Origin: an uncultured Eubacteriales bacterium
Lineage (GTDB): Bacteria > Bacillota > Clostridia > Oscillospirales > Acutalibacteraceae
DNA length: 31,561 bases
Reading direction: 5' to 3'
Assembly (NCBI GenBank): GCA_934476025.1
Contig: CAKSNI010000002.1
Coordinates: 1 to 31,561, forward strand
Position numbers and translations under genes: made by a program. Positions 1-7,079 of the stretch are shown piece by piece. Below the pieces are notes generated by a model. That model was not told the DNA's origin. It made no database searches and saw only the letters and a program-made list of their open reading frames with translations. Numbering within the stretch: position 1 is the first letter of the stretch; each line of letters starts with the position of its first letter.

Positions 1-378
1 CTCAAAAACAGCCGGAAAGAGGATTTTTATACCCTTTCCACCGGTGTCGGCCCCCATCGGGACGATCTGCTGTTCTGTATCAACGGCAACACCGCGAAAA
101 CCTTTGCCTCCCAGGGGCAAAAGAGAAGTATTGCCCTTTCGCTGAAACTTTCGGAAGCCGGGATTCTGGAAAAAATCACCGGGGAACAACCGGTTTCTTT
201 GCTGGACGATGTGATGAGCGAACTGGACCCGGGCCGCCAGGATTTTATTCTCAATCACATTCGGGATCGGCAGGTATTCATTACCTGCTGTGATCCGAAT
301 CAAACGGAAATTCTGCAAAAAGGCAAACGCGTGAAAATGGAGGAAGGAAGGATCGAAAAGGAATGTATATCCACTTAG
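1..378 (+). CDS. recF: RecF recombination/gap-repair ATPase, C-terminal part (5' end outside window)
   Basis: Partial gene, open from base 1 to a TAG at 376–378. RecF is an SMC/ABC-like ATPase that helps load RecA at single-strand gaps and acts with RecO and RecR. The visible 125 residues hold the family C-terminal landmarks: GPHRDD near residue 18, the ABC signature stretch ASQGQKRSIALSLKLSE, and the Walker B/D-loop LLDDVMSELD. The next gene, remB, starts at 363 inside the recF end, a 16-bp overlap that implies translational coupling. The order recF–remB–gyrB–gyrA is the usual Firmicutes arrangement just right of dnaA–dnaN, so oriC probably lies a few kilobases to the left. That last point is inference; dnaA is not in the window. 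Confidence 0.93.
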   Translation, partial: LKNSRKEDFYTLSTGVGPHRDDLLFCINGNTAKTFASQGQKRSIALSLKLSEAGILEKITGEQPVSLLDDVMSELDPGRQDFILNHIRDRQVFITCCDPNQTEILQKGKRVKMEEGRIEKECIST

Positions 379-641
379 GGCAAAGTACTGTGGTTCTGGA
401 ACAGGAGATTGTGGGAATTTTTGATTTGGATACCACCACGGTTTCCAAAAACAGCCGGGAATATTTAAACCGGGCGGAAAAGGCCGGTGAGGTATTCAAT
501 GTCAGTTATGAGCTGCCGAAATCCTTTGTGGTTTGCCAAAAAGAAAAGGGCAGACAGACGGTATATATATCCCAGATTTCTTCCGCTACCCTGCAAAAGA
601 GGACGGTTAAGAGAAAAACCAATCTTCCGGAAGAATTATAA
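363..641 (+). CDS. remB: RemB/DUF370 family regulator
   Basis: A 92-residue protein starting MYIHLGQSTVV, with the DUF370 core VGIFDLDTTTVSK followed by PKSFVVCQKE and a VYISQISSATLQKR stretch. The family includes B. subtilis RemB (YaaB), encoded at this same position between recF and gyrB; its relative RemA is a DNA-binding regulator of biofilm-matrix genes. The start ATG lies inside recF, so it is probably co-translated with it. About 10 residues at the C-terminus (RKTNLPEEL) run past the conserved core. Family and position are clear; the function in this organism is inferred only from the family. Confidence 0.85.
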   Translation: MYIHLGQSTVVLEQEIVGIFDLDTTTVSKNSREYLNRAEKAGEVFNVSYELPKSFVVCQKEKGRQTVYISQISSATLQKRTVKRKTNLPEEL

Positions 642-642
642 A

Positions 643-659
643 TGCAAAATTATTTTGCA
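643..659 (+). repeat. Perfect 17-bp inverted repeat after remB
   Basis: TGCAAAAT-T-ATTTTGCA: two perfect 8-bp arms around one central base, directly downstream of the remB stop. With a one-base centre it is a poor RNA hairpin, so a protein-binding site in the gyrB leader region is the more natural reading. A smaller 5-bp-arm hairpin (TGCCG/CGGCA) follows at 721–734. I see no well-matched sigma-A promoter in the 642–827 gap, so gyrB may be transcribed from further upstream or from a promoter I cannot recognise. Confidence 0.45.
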
Positions 660-737
660 ATATGATTTTTTAAGGATGATTTTTATATAAAAGGCAGAAA
701 GGCAAAGGAATTCAAAAATCTGCCGATTGCGGCAATA

Positions 738-753
738 TGTTTCATGTGAAACA
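738..753. promoter_or_regulatory. parS: parS-like centromere site (ParB/Spo0J binding)
   Basis: TGTTTCATGTGAAACA differs at one of 16 positions from the widely conserved parS consensus TGTTTCACGTGAAACA. It lies in the intergenic gap ahead of gyrB, in an origin-proximal cluster, where parS sites concentrate in Firmicutes. ParB loads on such sites to recruit SMC and organise origin segregation. The change is C to T at position 8, in the central CG; both GTTTC/GAAAC arms are intact. Confidence 0.65.
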
Positions 754-827
754 TTCCGAAAAGGGCTGTTTTACGGCGGCTTCCTTTTCCGGGAATGTTC
801 AAAGCAGAAAAGAGGGTTAATTTTCAA

Positions 828-2777
828 ATGAATCAGGATATCAACACACCGGTTACCGAAAAGTATGACGAAAGTTCCATTCAGGTACTGGAAGGGCTGG
901 AAGCGGTCCGGAAGCGTCCGGGTATGTACATCGGCTCCACCGGAGAACGGGGCCTGCACCATCTGGTTTACGAAATTGTAGACAACTCGATCGATGAAGC
1001 GCTGGCCGGATACTGTGATAAAATCACCGTTTCTCTGCTGGACGACGGGATTGTTCGGGTAGAGGACAACGGCCGTGGAATTCCGGTGGGCATCAATCCC
1101 CAAAAAAAGATTCCGACGGTAACGGTGGTATTTACCATTCTTCATGCCGGCGGAAAATTCGGCGGAAGCGGCTATAAAGTTTCCGGCGGTCTGCACGGAG
1201 TGGGTGCGTCGGTTGTGAATGCGCTTTCCCTCTGGCTGGAAGTAACCGTAAAAGACGGAAAGCATATTTACCGTCAGCGTTATGAAAAGGGCAATATTGC
1301 CACCGATCTGCAGCAAATCGGGGAAACCGACGAGCGCGGAACCACAGTTGTTTTTAAACCGGATCCGTCTATTTTTCAGGATACCACAACCTATGATTAC
1401 GATATTCTGCTGCAGCGGCTCAGAGAACAGGCCTTTTTGAATGCCGGCATCCGGATTGTTTTAAAGGATGACCGCACCGATCCGGCCATCGATTCCATCG
1501 GAAAGGAAACCGATCTTTGTTTTGAAGGCGGCATTCGTTCTTATGTGGAATTTTTGCTGGAAAAGAAAAAGAAAGAAAAACTCAACGAGAACATCATTCA
1601 CCTTTCGGCTACCAAAGAGGATGAATTTGCCGAATGTGCCTTTGTTTGGTCTACCGGATATGATACCACGGTGATGTCTTTTGCCAACACCATTCACACG
1701 GTGGACGGCGGGACCCACGAAAGCGCCTTTAAAACCGCACTGGTCCGCACCGTGAATGCCTATGCCCGGAAGTTTAAATTCTTAAAAGACGGGGATGCCA
1801 ATTTAAAGGCAGACGATATCTGTGAAAGTCTGATTGCCGTTGTTTCGGTAAAATTGACCGACGCACAGTTTGAATCCCAGACCAAAGCCAAACTCGGCAA
1901 CACCTCCATCGGGCGGCTGGTTTCGGCCATGATCGGGGAAAAACTTTCGGAATATCTGGAGGATCATCCGGCCGAAGCCAAGGTAATTGTGGATAAATCC
2001 ATTGCTTCCTGCAATGCCCGGGAAGCCGCGCAGAAAGCCCGGGATGTTTCGCGGAGCAAGAGCACACTGGGCGGAAAGGTCCGGATGCCGGATAAACTCA
2101 GCGACTGCATTTCCGACGATGCCACCAAAACCGAATTGTTTATCGTCGAGGGAGATTCCGCCGGCGGCAGTGCCGTGGAAGGGCGGAATGCCACCTATCA
2201 GGCCATCCTTCCGCTGTGGGGAAAAATGCTGAATGTGGAAAAGGCCCGGGTGGATAAAGTATACGGCAACGATAAGCTGACGCCGGTAGTGGTTGCCCTG
2301 GGTACCGGCATTGCGGAAAATTTCAACATTGAAAAGCTCAGATATGATAAAATTGTGATTATGGCCGATGCCGATGTGGACGGTTCCCATATCCGTACTT
2401 TGCTGCTGACCTTCTTTTTCCGGTATATGCCGCAGTTGATTGAAACAGGGCATATTTATTTGGCGCAGCCGCCGCTTTTCCGGGTTTCCAAAGGGAAAAA
2501 GCATTTTGATGCCTTTACCGAGGAAGAAAAAGCCAAATTCATTGAAGAACTGGGCGGTCAGGCCGATGTTCAGCGGTATAAAGGGCTTGGTGAAATGGAT
2601 CCGGAACAGTTGTGGGAAACCACACTGGACCCGGAATACCGTACCTTCTTAAAGGTTACCATGGAGGATGCCGAAGCGGCCGATGCCACCTTTACCATGC
2701 TGATGGGCGAAGAGGTGGAACCCCGGCGGCAGTTTATTGAAGAAAACGCGGTTTACGCAACCGATTTGGATATTTAA
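828..2777 (+). CDS. gyrB: DNA gyrase subunit B
   Basis: A 649-residue ATPase subunit of the A2B2 gyrase that introduces negative supercoils. The GHKL ATPase domain shows EIVDNSIDEAL (catalytic Glu49, Mg-binding Asn53), DNGRGIPV and the lid GGKFGGSGYKVSGGLHGVGA. The TOPRIM domain has FIVEGDSAGGSA and the acidic MADADVDGSHIRTLLL. The C-terminal tail has QRYKGLGEMDPEQLWETT. I chose ATG 828 because AGAGGG sits 11 nt upstream; the in-frame ATG at 795 has no usable ribosome-binding site and would add 11 non-conserved residues. gyrA follows after 18 bp. The length matches short Gram-positive GyrB without the Gram-negative insertion. Confidence 0.97.
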   Translation: MNQDINTPVTEKYDESSIQVLEGLEAVRKRPGMYIGSTGERGLHHLVYEIVDNSIDEALAGYCDKITVSLLDDGIVRVEDNGRGIPVGINPQKKIPTVTVVFTILHAGGKFGGSGYKVSGGLHGVGASVVNALSLWLEVTVKDGKHIYRQRYEKGNIATDLQQIGETDERGTTVVFKPDPSIFQDTTTYDYDILLQRLREQAFLNAGIRIVLKDDRTDPAIDSIGKETDLCFEGGIRSYVEFLLEKKKKEKLNENIIHLSATKEDEFAECAFVWSTGYDTTVMSFANTIHTVDGGTHESAFKTALVRTVNAYARKFKFLKDGDANLKADDICESLIAVVSVKLTDAQFESQTKAKLGNTSIGRLVSAMIGEKLSEYLEDHPAEAKVIVDKSIASCNAREAAQKARDVSRSKSTLGGKVRMPDKLSDCISDDATKTELFIVEGDSAGGSAVEGRNATYQAILPLWGKMLNVEKARVDKVYGNDKLTPVVVALGTGIAENFNIEKLRYDKIVIMADADVDGSHIRTLLLTFFFRYMPQLIETGHIYLAQPPLFRVSKGKKHFDAFTEEEKAKFIEELGGQADVQRYKGLGEMDPEQLWETTLDPEYRTFLKVTMEDAEAADATFTMLMGEEVEPRRQFIEENAVYATDLDI

Positions 2778-2795
2778 GGAAAGGGGAAAACAGAA

Positions 2796-5372
2796 ATGGG
2801 AAAACATGAATCTGTCATTTGGCCCGAGGACGAACAAACCAACATCCAACCGGTTGAAATTGTTAATGAAGTACGGGACAGTTTTTTACAGTATTCCATG
2901 TCGGTCATTGTATCCCGGGCACTGCCGGATGTACGGGACGGCTTAAAACCGGTTCACCGGAGAATTCTTTATACGATGTATGAAAACGGGCTGACCCCGG
3001 ATAAGGCCTACCGAAAGTGCGCTGATACAGTCGGTGCGGTTCTCGGGCGGTATCATCCGCACGGGGATGCCAGTGTATACGATGCCATGGTTCGGATGGC
3101 GCAGGACTTTTCGCTGCGGTATCCGATGGTAGATGGCCACGGGAACTTCGGAAATGTTGATGGATATCCGGCGGCCGCTTACCGGTATACCGAATCCAAA
3201 ATGAGCAAACTGGCCGTCCATATGCTGGACGATATTGAAAAAGAAACCGTTCCCTGGATGCCGAATTATGATGACCGGATGAAAGAACCGGTGGTTCTGC
3301 CGGCCCGATTCCCTTCCTTGCTGGTCAACGGGTCCGATGGGATTGCCGTTGGGATGGCCACCAAAATTCCGCCTCACAATCTGGCCGAAGTAATCGACGG
3401 AATGTGTTATCTGATTGATCATCCGGATGCTTCTCTCGGGGAGATCTGTGAGTATATCAAGGGGCCGGACTTCCCGACCGGCGGGATTATTATGGGAAGA
3501 AGCGGCATTCGGGCGGCTTACGCAACCGGCCGCGGAAAAATCATTCTGCGCGGGAAAACCGAAATTACCGAACTGGCGGGCGGAAAAAGCCGGATTATCA
3601 TCACTTCCCTGCCTTATCAGGTGAACAAGAAGGCACTGGTGAAAAATATTTATGATCTTTCGGCCGAAAAACGCATTGAAGGAATTGACGATGTCGTTGA
3701 CTATTCCTCCAAGCGTGACGGGGGAATCCGCATCTATGTTGATGTGAAAAAGGATGTCAATCCGAATATTGTGCTGAACAAACTGTTCAGTTATACCCAG
3801 CTGCAGTCCTCTTTCGGCGTCATTATGTTGGCGCTGGTGGATAATCAGCCGAAAATTCTGACGCTGATTGAAATGCTGCAGAATTATATTGACTTCCAGT
3901 GCCAGATTATTGAAAACCGCACCCGTTTTGATATGCGTAAGGCGCAGGAACGGGCTCATATCCTGGAAGGATTGAAAACCGCTCTGGATTTCATTGATGA
4001 GGTAATTCAAATCATTCGTTCCAGCGCAACGGTAACCGAGGCCAAAGAAAATCTGACCAAACGGTTCGGGCTGGATGATATTCAGACCATGGCCATTGTG
4101 CAGATGCAGCTCGGAAAACTGGCAAATCTGGAAAAACAAAAGATTCTGGACGAACTGAAAGAAAAACTGGCCTTCATTCAGGAATGTATGGCCATTTTAG
4201 GGGATCATCACCGCATTCTCGAAATCGTAAAGGACGAAGCATTGAATCTGCGGGATAAATTCTGCGACGATCGGCGCACGGAAATTACCGATGTGGCCGG
4301 AGAGGTGGATATTGAGGATCTGATTCCCAAGGAAGAATGCGTAATCACCAAAACCGTGGGCGGCTATATCAAGCGTCTGGCGGCCGATACCTATGAGGTA
4401 CAGCACAAAGGCGGACGGGGCATCACCGGGGTAAAAGCCGGGGAAAATGATGTGGTGGAAAATATGATGACCTGTTCTTCCCACGACAATATTATGCTGT
4501 TCACCAACCTCGGCCGGGTGTATAAGATGAAGGCTTATGAAATTCCGGAATCCAGCCGTACGGCCCGGGGTATGAATGTGATTAACCTGATTCCGCTGCA
4601 AAGCGGCGAAAAACTCAGCCGGGTGCTTTCGGTGGCCGATGCCGATGAGGAAAGCTATATCTGCATGATCACCAAAAAGGGTACCATGAAGAGATCCCGG
4701 ATTTCCGATTTCAAAAACATCCGCAAAAACGGAATTATCGCCATTTCGCTCAATGAAGGGGATGAACTTTCCTTTGTACAGCTGACCCACGGTCAGGATG
4801 AACTGTATGTTGCCACCAAAAAAGGCAAGGGAATTCGTTTTGAGGAATCCCAGGTTCGCCCGATGGGCCGGACGGCTGCCGGGGTACGGGCCATTCGTCT
4901 GGCCGAAAATGACGAAGTGGTGGCCATGGATCTCTGCTTACCCGATACCGTGCTGCTGACCGTAACCGAAACCGGGCTTGGGCGCAAGAGCAAAATTTCC
5001 GATTACCGCCTGCAAAGCCGCGGCGGTCGGGGAACCATTAACTATAAAACCGAACTGTACGGCGATGTAGCGGCCGTAGTGGCCACCAAAGAGGACGAAG
5101 ATGTGATTATGATTTCTTCCGATGGCATTATTATCCGGATGCCGGTCAGCGAAATCAGCACCTACAGCCGTCCCGCCAAAGGGGTTATCGTGATGCGGAT
5201 TGCCGAAGGAAGCCGGGTGCTTTCGGTGGCAACGGCGGAACATGACGATGAAGAAGTGACGGCGCATCCGGAAGAAGGAAATCCGGAGGCCGGAGCGGTT
5301 TCGGCAGAAGATTTGCGTGAGGAAGAGGAAGAAACTGCGGACGAAACGAATCAGAATCAGGATCAGGAGTGA
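2796..5372 (+). CDS. gyrA: DNA gyrase subunit A
   Basis: An 858-residue DNA-cleaving and -wrapping subunit of gyrase. The winged-helix region carries YHPHGDASVYDAMVRMAQ and the catalytic tyrosine in AAAYRYTE (Tyr131). The C-terminal beta-pinwheel begins with a GyrA-box QHKGGRGITG at residue 536, which supports GyrA rather than ParC. The position equivalent to E. coli Ser83 is Ala92, while the Asp87 equivalent (Asp96) is kept. The stretch before the catalytic Tyr reads NVDGYPAAAYRYTE, where many GyrA proteins have DGDSAAAMRYTE. A roughly 45-residue, strongly acidic tail ends the protein. The ribosome-binding site is AAGGAAAGGGG before ATG 2796. The next gene begins 6 bp after the stop. Confidence 0.97.
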   Translation: MGKHESVIWPEDEQTNIQPVEIVNEVRDSFLQYSMSVIVSRALPDVRDGLKPVHRRILYTMYENGLTPDKAYRKCADTVGAVLGRYHPHGDASVYDAMVRMAQDFSLRYPMVDGHGNFGNVDGYPAAAYRYTESKMSKLAVHMLDDIEKETVPWMPNYDDRMKEPVVLPARFPSLLVNGSDGIAVGMATKIPPHNLAEVIDGMCYLIDHPDASLGEICEYIKGPDFPTGGIIMGRSGIRAAYATGRGKIILRGKTEITELAGGKSRIIITSLPYQVNKKALVKNIYDLSAEKRIEGIDDVVDYSSKRDGGIRIYVDVKKDVNPNIVLNKLFSYTQLQSSFGVIMLALVDNQPKILTLIEMLQNYIDFQCQIIENRTRFDMRKAQERAHILEGLKTALDFIDEVIQIIRSSATVTEAKENLTKRFGLDDIQTMAIVQMQLGKLANLEKQKILDELKEKLAFIQECMAILGDHHRILEIVKDEALNLRDKFCDDRRTEITDVAGEVDIEDLIPKEECVITKTVGGYIKRLAADTYEVQHKGGRGITGVKAGENDVVENMMTCSSHDNIMLFTNLGRVYKMKAYEIPESSRTARGMNVINLIPLQSGEKLSRVLSVADADEESYICMITKKGTMKRSRISDFKNIRKNGIIAISLNEGDELSFVQLTHGQDELYVATKKGKGIRFEESQVRPMGRTAAGVRAIRLAENDEVVAMDLCLPDTVLLTVTETGLGRKSKISDYRLQSRGGRGTINYKTELYGDVAAVVATKEDEDVIMISSDGIIIRMPVSEISTYSRPAKGVIVMRIAEGSRVLSVATAEHDDEEVTAHPEEGNPEAGAVSAEDLREEEEETADETNQNQDQE

Positions 5373-5378
5373 TGTATC

Positions 5379-6398
5379 GTGAATCCACAATTTGCTTCCG
5401 GCGGTATGCCGGAACAGGCCCTGCCGTCGCTGGAAACCTTACAAAAAATCGCGGCAAAACGGCAAATTCGTAAAACCGCAAACCGGGTCGGGGTGGCGTT
5501 TCTCATCATGAACGCCATCATGACCCTGTGGTCCCTCCCGGTTTTCGCCATTGTGCGTGCCGTCGGGGGCAATCCCAAAGAGGTTTATTCCTTTCTTTCG
5601 GGAGAAGTGTTTGGAAATGTACTGCAAATAGCCGTTTCCTCTCTGGCGTTTTTGCTTTCATTCCGATTGCTGGCAGCGATGCAGCGAAAACGGTGCAGTG
5701 ATTTGATTTCCTTTTCCCGCTGTTCTCAAAAGGGGCTGCCTGCTCCGCTGTTTTTGATCGGACTGGGAGTTTGCGGCTTTGCCAATATTGCCACGGTGAT
5801 TGCCGGCAATATTTTTGAAAGCCTCGGCTTTCAGTATACCGTTTCGGGGATGGACAGTACGGCCCATAACCCCTACGGTATCGTTCTTTCGATTTTGGCA
5901 ACCGCCATCACCCCGGCCCTGGTAGAGGAATTCGCCATGCGGGGTATGGTATTCGGTTCCTTCCGCCCTTACGGAGAAAAACTGGCCGTGTTGGCTTCGG
6001 CTACCCTTTTTTCGCTGATGCACGGCAATTTTGAACAGATTCCCTTCACCTTTTTGATGGGGCTGTATTTGAGCTATGTTACCGCCAAAACCGGCTCGGT
6101 TCGGTTGGCCATTCTTCTGCACGCCGCCAACAACGGGTTCAGTCTGTTGAACGATTATTTGTGCGAAGGGCTTTCCCGGCGGGCGGTTCAGGCAATGAGT
6201 TACGGATATTTGATTCTTTTAATCGGCTGCCTGTTTTTTGGCGTTTTGCTGCTGAAAAAGCGGGGCGTGGAAGACTTGAATTTGAAAAAGACCCCCGGTC
6301 CGCTGACCGACGGACAGCAGATCGGCGTGTTCTTTTCTTCGCCGGTGATTCTGATCAGCATTGCGGTGATCGGAATCCGGGCCGTCGGGCTTTTCTGA
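5379..6398 (+). CDS. CPBP family intramembrane glutamic endopeptidase (first copy)
   Basis: A 339-residue polytopic membrane protein of the CPBP/Abi (Rce1-like) protease family. The three family motifs are present: EExxxR as EEFAMRG (Glu183, Glu184), FxxxH as FSLMHGN (His215), and a terminal HAANN (His248, Asn252). These line an intramembrane active site. Several hydrophobic segments surround them (about 40–65, 85–105, 120–145, 170–190, 230–255, 275–295, 315–338). The start is GTG 5379, 6 bp after the gyrA stop, with GGAG nine bases upstream, so it is probably co-transcribed with gyrA. Substrate unknown. A paralogue lies at 16852–17847; both share the string RPYGEK after motif 1. Confidence 0.85.
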   Translation: MNPQFASGGMPEQALPSLETLQKIAAKRQIRKTANRVGVAFLIMNAIMTLWSLPVFAIVRAVGGNPKEVYSFLSGEVFGNVLQIAVSSLAFLLSFRLLAAMQRKRCSDLISFSRCSQKGLPAPLFLIGLGVCGFANIATVIAGNIFESLGFQYTVSGMDSTAHNPYGIVLSILATAITPALVEEFAMRGMVFGSFRPYGEKLAVLASATLFSLMHGNFEQIPFTFLMGLYLSYVTAKTGSVRLAILLHAANNGFSLLNDYLCEGLSRRAVQAMSYGYLILLIGCLFFGVLLLKKRGVEDLNLKKTPGPLTDGQQIGVFFSSPVILISIAVIGIRAVGLF

Positions 6399-6428
6399 TT
6401 TTCGGAAAAATCGCGAAAAAGGAGGAAA

Positions 6429-6478
6429 TGTTTCACGGGAAACCTTTTGCCAAAACGGGCCTTGTTTCCCGGGGAAAC
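6429..6478. promoter_or_regulatory. Two adjacent GTTTC/GAAAC palindromes upstream of tadA
   Basis: First site TGTTTCACGGGAAACC (6429–6444): GTTTC-N4-GAAAC, two mismatches to consensus parS. Second site GTTTCCCGGGGAAAC (6464–6478): GTTTC-N5-GAAAC, similar to Noc/ParB-type palindromes but one base too wide. They lie between the CPBP gene and the likely tadA start. They could be degenerate ParB/Noc-type sites, an operator pair, or chance in a CCGGG/GAAA-rich genome. Confidence 0.35.
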
Positions 6479-6490
6479 CCTTTTCATACG

Positions 6491-6949
6491 ATGAACAACG
6501 AATGGATGACCCAGGCAATCAGCCTGGCAAAACAGGCCGCCGAGGCCGGAGAAATTCCGGTTGGGGCGGTCGTTGTCAAGGACGGCCGCATTATCGGAAC
6601 GGGCAGAAATAACCGGGAAACCGGCCATTGCGTGACCGGCCATGCCGAAATCAATGCCATCCGGGAGGCCTGTTCGGCACTGCAGGACTGGCGGCTGGAC
6701 GGCTGTGAACTGTATGTCACGCTGGAACCCTGCATGATGTGTACCGGGGCCATTCTGCAATCCCGGATTTCACGGGTGGCTTTCGGCGCTTTTGACCGGG
6801 TGGCCGGAGCGATGGATTCGATAGCCGATCTGACCCATGCCGGGTTTCCCGGCCGGGTAGAAGTATATTGCGGCATCCGGGAACAGGAATGCAAATCGGT
6901 TTTGGATGATTTTTTTCTCCGGATGAGGCAAAAGAGCGACCCGGAATAA
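6491..6949 (+). CDS. tadA: tRNA-specific adenosine-34 deaminase
   Basis: A 152-residue cytidine-deaminase-fold enzyme that converts A34 to inosine in tRNA-Arg(ACG), allowing wobble decoding. Zinc-site residues are visible: HAE (His51, catalytic Glu53) and PCMMC (Cys81, Cys84). The N-terminus WMTQAISLAKQAAEAGEIPVGAVVV is family-typical, so I place the start at ATG 6491. That ATG has no good ribosome-binding site. A GGAGG lies only 2 nt before an in-frame ATG at 6428, which would add 21 non-conserved residues. The frame stays open even further upstream inside the previous gene, which I consider accidental. No clear terminator follows. Confidence 0.93.
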   Translation: MNNEWMTQAISLAKQAAEAGEIPVGAVVVKDGRIIGTGRNNRETGHCVTGHAEINAIREACSALQDWRLDGCELYVTLEPCMMCTGAILQSRISRVAFGAFDRVAGAMDSIADLTHAGFPGRVEVYCGIREQECKSVLDDFFLRMRQKSDPE

Positions 6950-7040
6950 ACCGTCGGCCAAAACCGTATGGAAAACCCGGCTGCTAAAGGGCCGGAGAGG
7001 GCCGGGGTACACAGGGCGGCAAAAGGCCGGCAGCCAATTG

Positions 7041-7070
7041 CCAAAAATCCAAAAATCCAAAAATCCAAAA
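7041..7070 (+). repeat. Short tandem repeat, 8-bp unit CCAAAAAT x 3.75
   Basis: Three perfect tandem copies of CCAAAAAT plus CCAAAA, just beyond the convergent ends of tadA and the flippase gene. On the minus strand it reads as T-runs (GGATTTTT), so it might help end transcription of the flippase gene, but no adjoining strong stem is visible. Such tracts are prone to slippage and may vary between strains. Confidence 0.7.
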
Positions 7071-7079
7071 GCCGGATCG

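Noticed and set aside
2943..4139. 398-codon open frame antisense to gyrA
   Set aside because: gyrA is unambiguous on the other strand; the antisense translation shows no recognisable domain.
2796..5372. gyrA being parC (topoisomerase IV)
   Set aside because: A GyrA-box (QHKGGRGITG) is present and the gene follows gyrB in the classical recF–gyrB–gyrA order.
6161..6490. N-terminal extension of TadA reaching back into the CPBP gene
   Set aside because: It overlaps a conserved membrane protein and does not match TadA family starts; only the short extension from 6428 remains possible.
7041..7070. CRISPR-like array
   Set aside because: The unit is 8 bp with no spacers; it is a simple tandem repeat. 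No CRISPR array was seen elsewhere.
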